DNA of 64,000 bases, taken from Pohlia nutans. Lineage: Eukaryota; Streptophyta; Bryopsida; Bryales; Mniaceae. The notes beneath the pieces are model-generated. The model made no database searches. It saw only the letters and a program-made list of their open reading frames with translations, and was not told where the DNA came from. The DNA lies in NCBI GenBank assembly GCA_022496805.1, contig CM040092.1:17316113-17380112 (forward strand). Direction: 5' to 3'. The position numbers and the translations under genes are program-made. Every line of letters starts with the position of its first letter. The first letter of the stretch is position 1. Below are positions 24,781 through 35,776 of this stretch, piece after piece.

Positions 24781-27700
24781 CTAGTAAGAAACAGTAGTAC
24801 GTACTAGTATATTTACGGGTATGTTTTCGTGGTCAAACAGTGACGGGCAGGGCAGGGCAGGCTGCCCGGGCTGAAAAAATGATTTAAAAAAAGGAGTACG
24901 TGTCATCCGAATGAAATTTTGGCATTATCGGACATCCGAGTGACTGAGTTGTTGATCTCGTGGGGAGTATTTTCAGCAACAGATTCCCCACTGTTCCTCT
25001 GTCTCTGTTGCTCAGGGTTTAGGGTGAGTCAGTCAAAATTTTCAGCTCAAGCAACTCAAGACCCACTTTACATGAGGGCCCAAATGTTGGCCTGACCCAA
25101 ATTTCAACCAACCTAACATTCAGTAGCATGCACTATCTCTGCCTTGGCTCTCCAGTAGATAGTGTGGAATATTCCACACCCAACAGTACTTCATCAAGTG
25201 GACAGGTGGAGGCTCAAGGTGATGAGCAGAGTGCATGAAGGAAAGGCAGTGGCCATGAAGGCTATTGAATGTTATGAAGAGGATTGCTCGAATTTGGTAA
25301 ATTGGGTTTAAAGGCTTTACACTAGGGTTTAGCCCAAACTTCTCCTCCCATTGTATAACAGTCAAATTTGACATTAAAACTTTGGGTTGCCCCAAAGAAG
25401 TTGGGTCGATGTTTCTTTTGAACTAAATTTGACAACTTGAGTCCAAACACTTCAAATACAGCTTCGTTGTTGGATTTCATGCATCTCTACCATCTTCACG
25501 ATCATTGACTCAATTACTTGTTAATTGGGCCGTTTGGTTCAGAAATTGAGAATTGGGTCTAGCTCTAATGTAGAGTGGGTTTAAGTGTAGAGTAAGCAAC
25601 TTTTGTTGAATGGCTTCATTCTAAAGTTGTTGAGCGCAAGAGCAGGAGCTCGAGGTCTTAGTGGGTTGGGTCACAAAAAATTGTGTATCTTGCGCAAAGA
25701 ATCACGGAGATTATGAAATTTGGCACGTACTTGTTTTGGCTACAATTTGCTTTATCACATGCGATATGTTTTGCTTTGAACAGTCACTTTATTGATTATG
25801 TTCTTTGAATTATCAAATGTATTATCGATGAATTCTTTATAGCGACGTAACATTATATCTGAGTATTGTACGTTACTCATATTCTACAACCACGTCTACA
25901 ACAATGACAAAAGTCTTTTTATTCTTAGGCCAACTTCATATAGTTAGTGGTAGCTTTTGATCTTATGAATAGGATTGTCACTTAGCCCCGTAGGAGAAGC
26001 CATAGCCGAATATATTAAAAGAAAGGTCCACAAGGCCTCATATGACAAAATCGAATTCTCATGAATTAGAAAAATGACAGCTTCAAACATCAACCATCTC
26101 AAAAGAGAAAGATGGACATGTTGAATAATTCCATAAGAGATACTATCTAAAAACCACAATATTGAAGGAAGGGTGTAAAATAGAGCACCACATAATCCTA
26201 TCTCTAACTTTATTACATCTTTTTCAAGGCCAAATTTGAGAATTAACCAATAAGAAGGTAAATTCAATCTATATTATTGTCTCTTATGTGATGCCAGCTT
26301 CATAAAATTTGTTACTTTTTATTTGTGGTCATCTTAGAAGCATTTCGAAAATATAAATCGAAAAGTTCAAATGATTTTCATGCATAAAGTCATAAAAATA
26401 GGGCCTTTCCTTCATATAAGGTTGTGGATTTCCTACATATAAGGTTATAAGACCTCTCTTCATCATTGTAACAAAGAGTGAAGTTCATAATAACCAACGT
26501 AGTGTGCCCTCAATTCATACATGGCATGTCACTACTTGCCATATCTACAAGAACTCCATTTGTGCCATTAGTTTATTTTTAACTAACACTATTAAAAAAA
26601 GGAATGAGGTGTCAAAGTGTCACTTATATGTAGAAAAAGTGACATTTTAGCATAATTGTCACGCCCCCTTGCCACTCCCTTGGTCATATTGAAGCACCTC
26701 CTTGTCACTCCCTCAATCCTAGTGAATCTTACTCGTGTGTATGAATGCTACATCACTTCTTTAGTAACAACAAACACCACTTGCTAACATTACACATACC
26801 ACGCATCCACAATGTCATCCCTCAACTTGCACTAGATGTCCCCAACACAAGTTAGTTTCCACAAGACAATCTCACAATAGCATTAAATGACATGGTGCGA
26901 AACATCCACAAATGTCCAATCACTCAATGACAACATCGGCACTAAACGCCCTTAGTCGATGCCCAATTTTCTACTATGTACTTTGTTCTCGTTTTTGGAT
27001 TCACAATGCGGATTCACTACTTGGGACTTTACGGTAGTGCCCTGATGTGGAGTATGACATCTTTTAATACCGAGCATCTTACAATGTCAATAAGGCTCTA
27101 ACACTAGTTTCACCCCTTGGAAGCCATTGCATCTCACATTCATTTGGCACTATTTGGGAGTGAAGAAGGGAATTGTCATTTCTCTTAATACAAGTGATAA
27201 CACAAAAAACAAACATTTGGGAAAACCCCAAAAAGAAAGTGTTCTTCCTCCAGATCATAGAAGAGAGACACAAGATATCTCCTCTTTTTATTCACATATG
27301 AAATGCACATCAACTTATGCATATCCTTATGGAATGTCATAGAGTCACGGGTTTCTTCCATCAGCCTTTCCAATGCTTGATTAAGCTCAAAGATTCTTTT
27401 TCCTAGCTACATCTAGGGTCACTTAAGTTTTATTTTATATCATCTCTTCAACTTTTCCTATCCACCGACTTCTAACACAACCATTATTTGTTATGGTTCC
27501 AAAACTCACCACGTCTTTCACCCCTTTCTATCCGTCTATTGGGACACACGGTCCTAAAACTCACCTAATCTTTCTATTAGTCAATCATGACATATAGATC
27601 CAAAAGTTACCATGTTTTTCATCCCTCTTCTAATTGTCAAACAAATTTTGTCACTATAAATTGAATTAAATTGTGAAAAATGGAATATGTATTAGAAGAC

Positions 27701-30066
27701 ATTTCAACCCACCCAAAGGCTGCGAGTTTAGCCAAACTACCATGCAAAAATAAATAAAATAAAATCCAATATGACATGGCCAAAACTTGGCCACGTCAAA
27801 TTTTATATTATATTATAGTTTATTTTATAATATAATATTTTATTAATTTATTTGCATGGCAATTTTAGCAACCTTTTGAATGCCTCAAAATGCTTGTAAT
27901 GGGGTTTTTGATGTCATTCTTGGCATTGTTGGAAAGCTCTCAACAAGTAGGGATGCACAATTTTTTTTTCGTAGTTCTTGGACTTACGGTGTGAAAGTTA
28001 AGGATTTTTAATCGATTATTTTTGCTCTAAATTGAATTAAATTAAGAATTTATTATTCTTAAAAAAATAAAATCAAAAGCACAAGGAACACAGAGAATAC
28101 ACGGGAACATGAGAAACATTGGGAGCATTGAGGGAGCACACGGGTACACGGGGAACACAAAGGACATGTGCATCATGGGGAACATCTGGGCCAACGGCAC
28201 AAGGCCATATTAGTCATATGTAAAAGCGACCTTTAGTGTCTAAACTGGCCTAAAAATCAGGGCCTCTTGATTCATATCGTCCTTTAGTTAGGATCCCTTC
28301 ACCAATACAACCTCACTAATAGCTAGGTCTGTGTCCTTGAGTATAGTCTAGTCCTGCGTCAAGTTCATGCCTTGACCAACTTCTAGCTGCCTTCGCCTTT
28401 TTCTTTTCTTTTCTTTTTTTTGTTTTTTGTTTTTTTTTTGCAATAGAGTAATTTCAATTTGTTTCCAAAAAAAAAATGGTTTAAGAATATGATAATTGGA
28501 GTGGAAAATGGAAAAATCGAAAAAAAATAAAAATGGCCTAAGAATATGGTAGTTCGATTTTCCACTTTCTTAATAAATCACAGACAAAGTCTGGTATGTA
28601 TGGCGGTATTCATGTTACTCAAAAACCATCTTTTTCATCAACACATTGAATCTGCTTTGAACACGTGTCAAGTGATCATTGCACAAGTACTGTTTTGCTT
28701 AAGTCACACTGACGTTCCCGCCAAGCTGGTGGTTAAGAGACAAATCAAGTCAAGCAATCTACCCATTTGGCATTTGCCTCACATTAATAACAAAAAGGTG
28801 AAAAGCAAAACAAAACAAAAACACTGTATATTTTATATATTATAACACGCAGGATATTGCATTGGTAAAAAGCTCATAAAACAATGATAGGTCTGCATCT
28901 CACTGGCGACTAACATACGGTAGGATGATCAATGCAGCCAGGCGGCAAGTGTGGGAGGAATTGAGTCTCTAATTTTGGTCTGCCATTAGCTGGAGACAGA
29001 GTGGAAGAAGTGCCAGTGTGAAAATAAACAATTAAGAATGTGTGTAGAAACACCCGTTCAGTTATTAATGAGCCAAATCAGGCAGTTCAGTTTCTAACAT
29101 TCATGAGGTGAGCGAGGGTCTGATTTCAGTTACCGCCTGTCATGGTATTCATTAGCCTCTGTGGCTGCTGCCTTCCCCCTTACAGAATTATGTGGAATAT
29201 TCCACATCACATCAGTGGCTATGGGGCAGGTGGCATTAAGGTGGAGGTACCAATACCTATACTTATCAGTTTAAGGATTTCGACTTATTTAGAGGGATGG
29301 TTTTTAATCATAAAAATTTGCAGCACATAAAAGTTTGGGTTTAATAGAGAAATTCGTAAAGTCATGAAATCTCTGGGTTCCGGTATTGTGTCAGTATAAA
29401 ACTCTGGACAAATTTTAAGAACGAAAGTTGTGTCAGATTCTTAAAAAAGAACAATATGAGATTTAAAAACGAAAAGTAAAGTTGGATGGTTGAGTTTCAT
29501 GGCCCTTTTGAAGCGCGTTGTGGGGATGGCGTTGTTTATCCGGCCCTACCAACTTACAATGGTGTATTGAGGATTATAAAACTCGATGCGTTCAATGAGT
29601 CAATCGGTAACTCACTATAGATCTGACAACTCCAACCAGCTCTGCATGCTGGCCAACACCATTATTGGCAAGACAGCCTCTTGCTCACTTTGAATCTTGT
29701 TTTAGATCAATCTTTTCGTTTTTCTATTAAATTCAAGATGGAGGACAAAAAGAAGGCCCACTCAACCTGCTACTTTGCGAATTTCTCTAATAACCAAGCC
29801 CAATTTTTAATTAATTTTGTCACAATGTATGATTTTGTTATGAATTTTCAAATTTAATCTGCATAGACCACTATTGATTTTAGTAGGGGAACCAATACTT
29901 GTCTTTCATTTCTAGTCCAATCAGTTTACTAACTTGGCATTCATGTTTGATCACCAAACTTCTACAACCGATGGTTGTGATAATTTGATTGGGAACTCAC
30001 GAAGTTGAAACAAATGCTTGCATAGGTGACTGGAATTGGTACCTAACGGGTTCTGATGCTTCTACC
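24781..30066. other. Intergenic, no gene; repeat family K and simple AT-rich DNA
   Basis: 25108-25270 is the most complete family K repeat (see 3255 and 4642), with GTGTGGAATATTCCACAC at about 25159-25176. A third relative, with ATGTGGAATATTCCACAT, is at about 29190-29207. 27775-27850 is an almost pure A/T stretch after ATGACATGGCC. 28080-28190 contains degenerate GGGAACAC-like short repeats. 28400-28440 is T-rich. No coding region is supported. Confidence 0.55.
25108..25270. repeat. Family K repeat, uninterrupted copy (empty site)
   Basis: Aligns with 3255-3370 plus 4642-4690 after removal of the TTAA element: ACAGGTGGAGGC-TCAA-GGTGATGAGCAGAGTGCATGA here, against ACAGGTGGAGGC-TTAA...TTAA-GTGATGAACAAAGTGCATGA there. 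It shows what the site looks like without the insertion. Confidence 0.7.
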
Positions 30067-30305
30067 TTCATCCCTAAAGAACCAAGAAGTCTAAATTGGG
30101 GCTCATATTTTTTTTTCAATAGTTTTGAGTAGATCCTATGTAGACTTCTTTTTGTTCCGATTTATTTGTTGTTTGACCAATACATGCAATGTTTTTGACT
30201 CATTCTAGTGATATAAAAGTTGGTCTCGTCTGAATTATATTTCTTATCGTATGATGAATTGAATTTTTCATTTTAAAACCATGAATCCTAGGTCCTTTAG
30301 GAGTC
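30067..30305. repeat. TTAA-superfamily element, family G, copy 2
   Basis: Collinear with 2342-2574: starts CATCCCTAAAGAACCAAGAA and ends ATGAATCCTAGGTCCTTTAG, with the shared interior TTTTAAAACCATGAATCCT. The termini have decayed (GGAGTCGA in place of GGGGTTAA). Non-coding. Confidence 0.6.
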
Positions 30306-30665
30306 GAGCAAGAACAACTAACCATAGTGAACAATAATCAAAATCACTCACTCAGTCACAATTCAACAATGTTTTGTAATTGTTTATTTGATTCAATAGC
30401 CCATTCAATTACAAATCATTCGTCACTACATGTATAAAGGTGGATGAAACTAAAAGGCATGCCTTCTTGAAGGCTACTGAATGTTATGGCAAGTTTCACA
30501 TTCATATTCAATTGGCTATTTTGGGCGCTTGTTTTTGTGTTACTTTTGAAGCACACCGCAACCACAAGTCATAAAATGCTAAGAGCATCTGCACCCATGC
30601 CCTCCTTGACTCTAATACATGCAATAACTAAATGAAAAATGCAAAGGGCCCTTCAAAAATGCCTC

Positions 30666-31241
30666 TTAACCCCTAACCGCCCAACCATGCATATTTTGCA
30701 TGATGTACGGATTTGAAGTTCATTTTCTCATCCATTGTGCACTTTTTGCAGTGTGGATTTTTTACTGAAACTTTTATGGGAAGTTAGCTTCGTGCATGTG
30801 TGATCCAATTAGAAGGGGGATGATTTGTGAAATTTTTATGCCTCATTTCATGTTGTAGTGTTCCACCCAAAATTTCGAAGATTTTAGTTTAAAAGTGCTC
30901 TTGAAAAAGTCAACTACTAAAATTAAGCAACCAAAAAATCTCCAAAAATCACTACACTTAGAGTATTACATTTCAACCCATCCCAACAAATCTCATAATT
31001 AGATTGTCAATATCTTATTCGTAATCATATTACAAAAGAGTGTTAAATTTTAAGTCTGAAATTTAATACACAAATATTGGTGATAGCAATCGCAAATCTA
31101 ACCGTATGGATAGAATCTAAAATTCATAATGTACAACGTTTATTCATTCATCAATTTGAAAATATCCCTCTTAGTTGCATTTTATAATGCATCTTTGGAA
31201 AACTGCCAAATTTGAAGAGGGTGAGAACGTTTAGGGGTTAA
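30666..31241 (+). mobile_element. TTAA element, family A, copy 1 (576 bp)
   Basis: TTAACCCCTAACCG at the left, CGTTTAGGGGTTAA at the right, TTAA on both sides. The interior is shared with four other copies (blocks ATGGGAAGTTAGCTTC, GGGGATGATTTGTGAAA, AACCGTATGGATAGAATC). Strand is set arbitrarily, with the hairpin-bearing end called left. Non-coding, so non-autonomous. Confidence 0.8.
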
Positions 31242-31994
31242 CCCTCGATCCTAGCGTGTTAAGAAACGGTTCTTTAAATCTAAGTTTAGTTGACTATATC
31301 CTACATTCTACTTGTGATTGGTCCATTGACAATGCAGTAGCTGGCCCTCTTTGCAATGAATGTATGATAAATTTTTCGACGCCCACTCTAGAGGGATGGC
31401 ATGCTCTACTCATCAGGTTGGCATCACCCACAATTGGCAGTTTCTAAGTCTTGCAGCTTCTATAGTATTTGGCATCTAGTTCTAACAGATTATGTTTGTG
31501 TAGGTGTTTGCCGGGCATCGCCTTTGGTAGCAAAATATTGCGGTGCAGCGTTATGGAGGGATTCCCGATGATTCCAGGAAAGATGCGGTCGCCGTGCAAG
31601 ATTCTAAGCAAGAGGTGTTGACGGTGCTCTAAGAGCATGCTCACCCTACCACTGAATTATCTCATTAATCAACGTGCATATTCAAGGATGGTGAGAGAGC
31701 CACTGAATATGAGCACAATATATAGACACCTCAATACATCCCTCTAAATAGATAGATAAGAACTCCGGACCTCTTTCGAGGCCGGCGTGAATAAAGTGTC
31801 TATTCATTTTGACAATGAGCCAGTGCCCACCGGACAAAGGGCCATTAGTGCAAAACCACTCTTCCCTTCCGAGAATAGACACTACACCTCAATACATCCT
31901 TCTATAACTCCTAAATGCCTAAACAACACAAAATTGGTTGTTTAACCTTAAAGGACCAGGTGGACGGATTGTGTTCAAGAATAATTTCATTACT
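31242..31994. other. Intergenic, no gene
   Basis: Unassigned sequence between two family A elements. TTTAACCTTAAAGGACCAGG at about 31941 looks like another left terminus of the TTAA superfamily, and a right-type end CTTTAGGGATTAA lies at about 33407-33419. If they pair, the copy at 31995-32565 is nested inside an older element. ACACCTCAATACATCC occurs twice, about 155 bp apart. Confidence 0.4.
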
Positions 31995-32565
31995 TTAATC
32001 CCTAAACGTCCTCACCCAAATTGGACAGTTTTGCAAAGATGCATTATAAAATGCAACTAAAAAGGATATTTTGAACTTGATGTATGAATAAAAGTTGTAC
32101 ATTATGAATTCTAGATTCTATCCATACGGTTAGATCTGTGATTTCTATCACCAATATTTTCCTATAAACTTTGAAACATAAAATTCAAAAATATTTTGTA
32201 ATTTGATTACGAATAAATTATTGACAATTTGTAGAGGAAATTCGTTGTGATGGGTTGAAATGCATTACTCTAAAAGTAGTGATTTTTGGAGATTTATTGG
32301 TTGCTTAATTTTATCAGTTGAGTTTTTCGAGAGCACTTTTAGATTAAAATCTTCGAATTTTTTGATGAAACACTGCAGCTTGAAATGAGGCGTAAAAGTT
32401 TCACAAATCATCAACTTTCTAATTGGATTACACGTGCATGAAGCTAACTTCCTATAGAAAATGCAATAAAAATTTCACACTGCAAAAAATACATGACAAA
32501 TGAGAAAACGAAGTTTGCTTTTGTACATCATGCAAAATATACATGGTTGGGTAGTTAGGGGTTAA
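31995..32565 (-). mobile_element. TTAA element, family A, copy 2 (reverse orientation)
   Basis: Left TTAATCCCTAAACGTCC, right GTTAGGGGTTAA. Its reverse complement begins TTAACCCCTAACTACCCAAC and is collinear with the 30666 copy, including the hairpin ATGTATATTTTGCAT. Opposite orientation to the other four copies argues for independent insertion rather than tandem duplication. Confidence 0.8.
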
Positions 32566-34546
32566 TAACTTATTTGGATTCCATAATTTTAACTCAATGC
32601 TAACTAGAAAACTGTAAGTGTCCATTATGAAAACACAAAAATCCTTCAAGATTTGCAATTACATTGATTGATCCACTAGCAATAAACTAAAACGTCAACG
32701 CATGTGAACTTGGGATTGGTAGTTAGGGAGGTTGATGACTTGGAGGGCATTTTCAGACTAGGGCGTCACATTTGTCAAAACAAGAAGTGTACAATATATA
32801 AGACACTTGCCATTATAGCATCATTAACACTATATAATAATTACGGAATATGTTTTAATATATTGAAAATATAATATTTTCAAAATATTTGGAATCTTTT
32901 TCTACATATTATATACGATTTTGGAATATTCAAAAATAAATTTGAAATCTTTACACATTTTATGCAATGTAACAATTAATAACAATCACAAACACCAGCT
33001 CAACGCGTCACCAACAAGTCACTTCATCCAAACATAAATCTTCGAGAATCAATGATTGTTGTTGTATTTATTTTTAGAACACCATTTTTATGAGCACCTA
33101 GATACAATACATCTTTGTATGCTCCTGAAATTTCAAATGCTAATCATGGTTTTAGAATTTATGAGAATGTTTGCAGTGAATGACCTGTTAATTTTGCTCA
33201 ATTTTTTTAGAAAACAACTCATGATCAAACCTTACAATCATGTAACATATATGGTAGATTGTTCTGAAAATTGATATATTGTCTCACAACTAAGTCCTCT
33301 TTGAGCTTTAACAATGAAGTTTTCTACATGAACACCAATTAAGAGATACAAATGCCTTCTTGAAAGCATCAGGAGAATGTGATAAAAATTTAGGGATGAG
33401 CATGGTTCTTTAGGGATTAAGAGTCAAACAACATGCGTGCACATAATTAATAGTTTTAGTTTAAATAGTGAATCAAGTTTTGAACATGTCATTAAAATTT
33501 CAAGATTTAAAGGTTAATTTTGGATTTTATACAAGGTTCCAAATGTGAAGCTTGGAGTACAGTGTAAGTAGTGTGTTTTGACAATTTTGGCTCTTTAAAT
33601 CTCGATTTTGGTCATTTGGATGATTTTTTTCATTTGAGCCTAACAAACCATAGAATAATTCATTTTTAATACATTGTGGAAACGGATGACTTTCATCCAA
33701 CATAATGTTCTTTGTTTTCATTAAAACCTATGGTAAAAATGGATTTTTTGCGTATAATTTGTATTTAATATTAAAAAATCAACATTTTCCTTAAATTTTC
33801 ACAATAATTTGAGAATCTTGCAAGTAAATACTTAAATTTGTGGATTGTAGATATTATTTCATTCATAGCTTATAAATTATATACCTAATTATTTATGATG
33901 AATATGTAGTATCCATTCTGATAGAATTGAATTAGTCCTTGTACATATTTGCAAAATTGATGCATTATCATGCATTTTTTTAAACATTTACAAATTTGAC
34001 AATTTTGTAAACTACTGCAGGCACCTTCACCACCTACTTTCTTTATCGATTATACACACACACAAATATATATAACCAACTTGAGTCTAAAGAGGTTAGC
34101 TTTTTGATAAATTTCATTCAGACACTTTTAGCATGTTTTACATCCGTTTCATTTTTTGGTACGACCAAAATATGGTCGCCTAGGGGCACTTAAAGGTTAA
34201 AAGGTACACTCCATCCAATCAATATTCATGAAGGAACTTCAAGAAATGATTGTGCAATATATATCAACAAAAAGTAGAGAGTCAAAATGATTATATAAAG
34301 CTGAAAAAAAGGTTTTACTCGAAACTCATCCTCTGTTGATATTGGGTAACTTTTAAAAATGAACCTTGTCATTGCATATTCCCCCCAAAATAAAATCTAT
34401 TCTACATAAATCACCATAAGGTTCTTTAGTCCTTCTATAGTGACCTTAGAATCTTGGACACTATTCTCGAATCACTGTAGCAAATTTGGGATCATGGGCA
34501 AGTCCACACCATCTTTAGCTAAAGATTGGGTAGTAAAGCATTGTAT
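32566..34546. other. AT-rich intergenic DNA, no gene
   Basis: No coding region supported. Two right-type TTAA termini are seen: CTTTAGGGATTAA at about 33407-33419 and GGGGCACTTAAAGGTTAA at about 34183-34199. The latter reverse-complements to TTAACCTTTAAGTGCCCC, similar to TTAACCCTTTAGTGCCCAGG at 62325. 34050-34080 holds CACACACA and TATATATA microsatellites. Confidence 0.45.
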
Positions 34547-35112
34547 TTAACCCCTAGAGGACAATGGGTTTTTCCTGTTTTTTAGCATCAATTTTACCTG
34601 TTTCTGTTCATTTTCTTGTGAATATCTTTTTGGTCTTGATAGAAAATACCGAATTAAACATTTATATAAAATTTAAGATTTTTTTTGACCAATTTAGCAA
34701 TTTTCCCCATGTCTTCAAAGACAGTCAAAAACTATAAAAATAGACTGCAATTTCATCTTTTCACTTCAAATGCTATAATTTTGCAATCTGTACGGTCAAA
34801 TTCTATGAAAAATTTACCATGCACTCTTTTGGTAATTTAAAACAAGATCCTACAGTTAGAGTTGAAAAATAATAATTTCTAAAGTTTATTTTGAGTCCTA
34901 CCTGCATTGCCCATTCTCCCCCCCAAAATCCCTTTTGCTCCATAACTTCCACTTAAAAAGTTGGAATCAAAAAAAATTAGATCCCCATTTTTGTATTGAT
35001 ATACCGAATTCACATAATTTATTTCAAAAAATAAAAATAAAAATTGACAACATGGGAACCTACCCGAACATTGAAATATCCTAGTTAGGACACTTGCTCC
35101 TTTAGAGGTTGA
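34547..35112 (+). mobile_element. TTAA element, family B, copy 2 (566 bp)
   Basis: Starts TTAACCCCTAGAGGACAATG and ends ACTTGCTCCTTTAGAGGTTGA. It is collinear with 55781-56342 at roughly 85-90% by eye. GTCCTAGTTAGGAC, a 6-bp-stem palindrome, lies just inside the right terminus. The right TTAA has decayed to TTGA. Non-coding. Confidence 0.75.
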
Positions 35113-35199
35113 TAGTAGTGTTAAAGCTTCTATAGTGCTAAAGAAGTTTATGAATGTCACAAATATTCTTGAAAGATTTTTTAATTTTTTATTATCAGA

Positions 35200-35776
35200 T
35201 TAACCCCTAACTGCTCGAGCGTCCATTTTTTGGACGATGTATAGATTTCATCCATAATTTCTCATCCGTCATGCACTTTTTGCAGTGTGTAATTTTTACT
35301 GTAGATTTTATGGGAAGTTAGCTTCATACATATGTGATCCGATTAGAAAGGGGATGATTTGTGAAACTTTTACACCTCATTTCATGTTGTAGTGATTCAC
35401 CCAAAATTTTGAAGATTTCAGTGTAAAAGTGCTCTAAAAAAAGTCAACTCATAAAATTAAGCAACCAAAAAATCTCCAAAAATCGCTACACTTAGAGTAT
35501 TACATTTTAACCAATCACAAAAGAATTCGTCCGTAGATTGTCAATATCTTATTCGTAATTGAATTACAAAATAATTTTGAATTCCAAGTTTCAAATTTTA
35601 TATAAAATTATTGGTAATAGCAATCATAGATCTAACCGTATGGATAGAATCTAAAATTCATAATGTACAACTTTTATTCATATATGAAGTTCAAAATATC
35701 CCTCTAGGTTGTATTTTATAATGCATCTTTGTAAAACTGCCGAATTTGGAGAGGGCTCTAGGCATTTAGGGGTTAA
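35200..35776 (+). mobile_element. TTAA element, family A, copy 3 (577 bp)
   Basis: TTAACCCCTAACTGCTCGAG at the left, TTTAGGGGTTAA at the right, both flanked by intact TTAA. The hairpin CGTCC-ATTTTTT-GGACG lies 20 bp from the left end. Collinear with the copies at 30666, 39730 and 44725. Confidence 0.8.

Noticed and set aside
30666..31241. Interpreting the TTAA elements as PIF/Harbinger MITEs (3-bp TTA/TAA target)
   Set aside because: The two sides read TTA and TAA in inverted, not direct, arrangement, and the empty site fits a 4-bp TTAA target.
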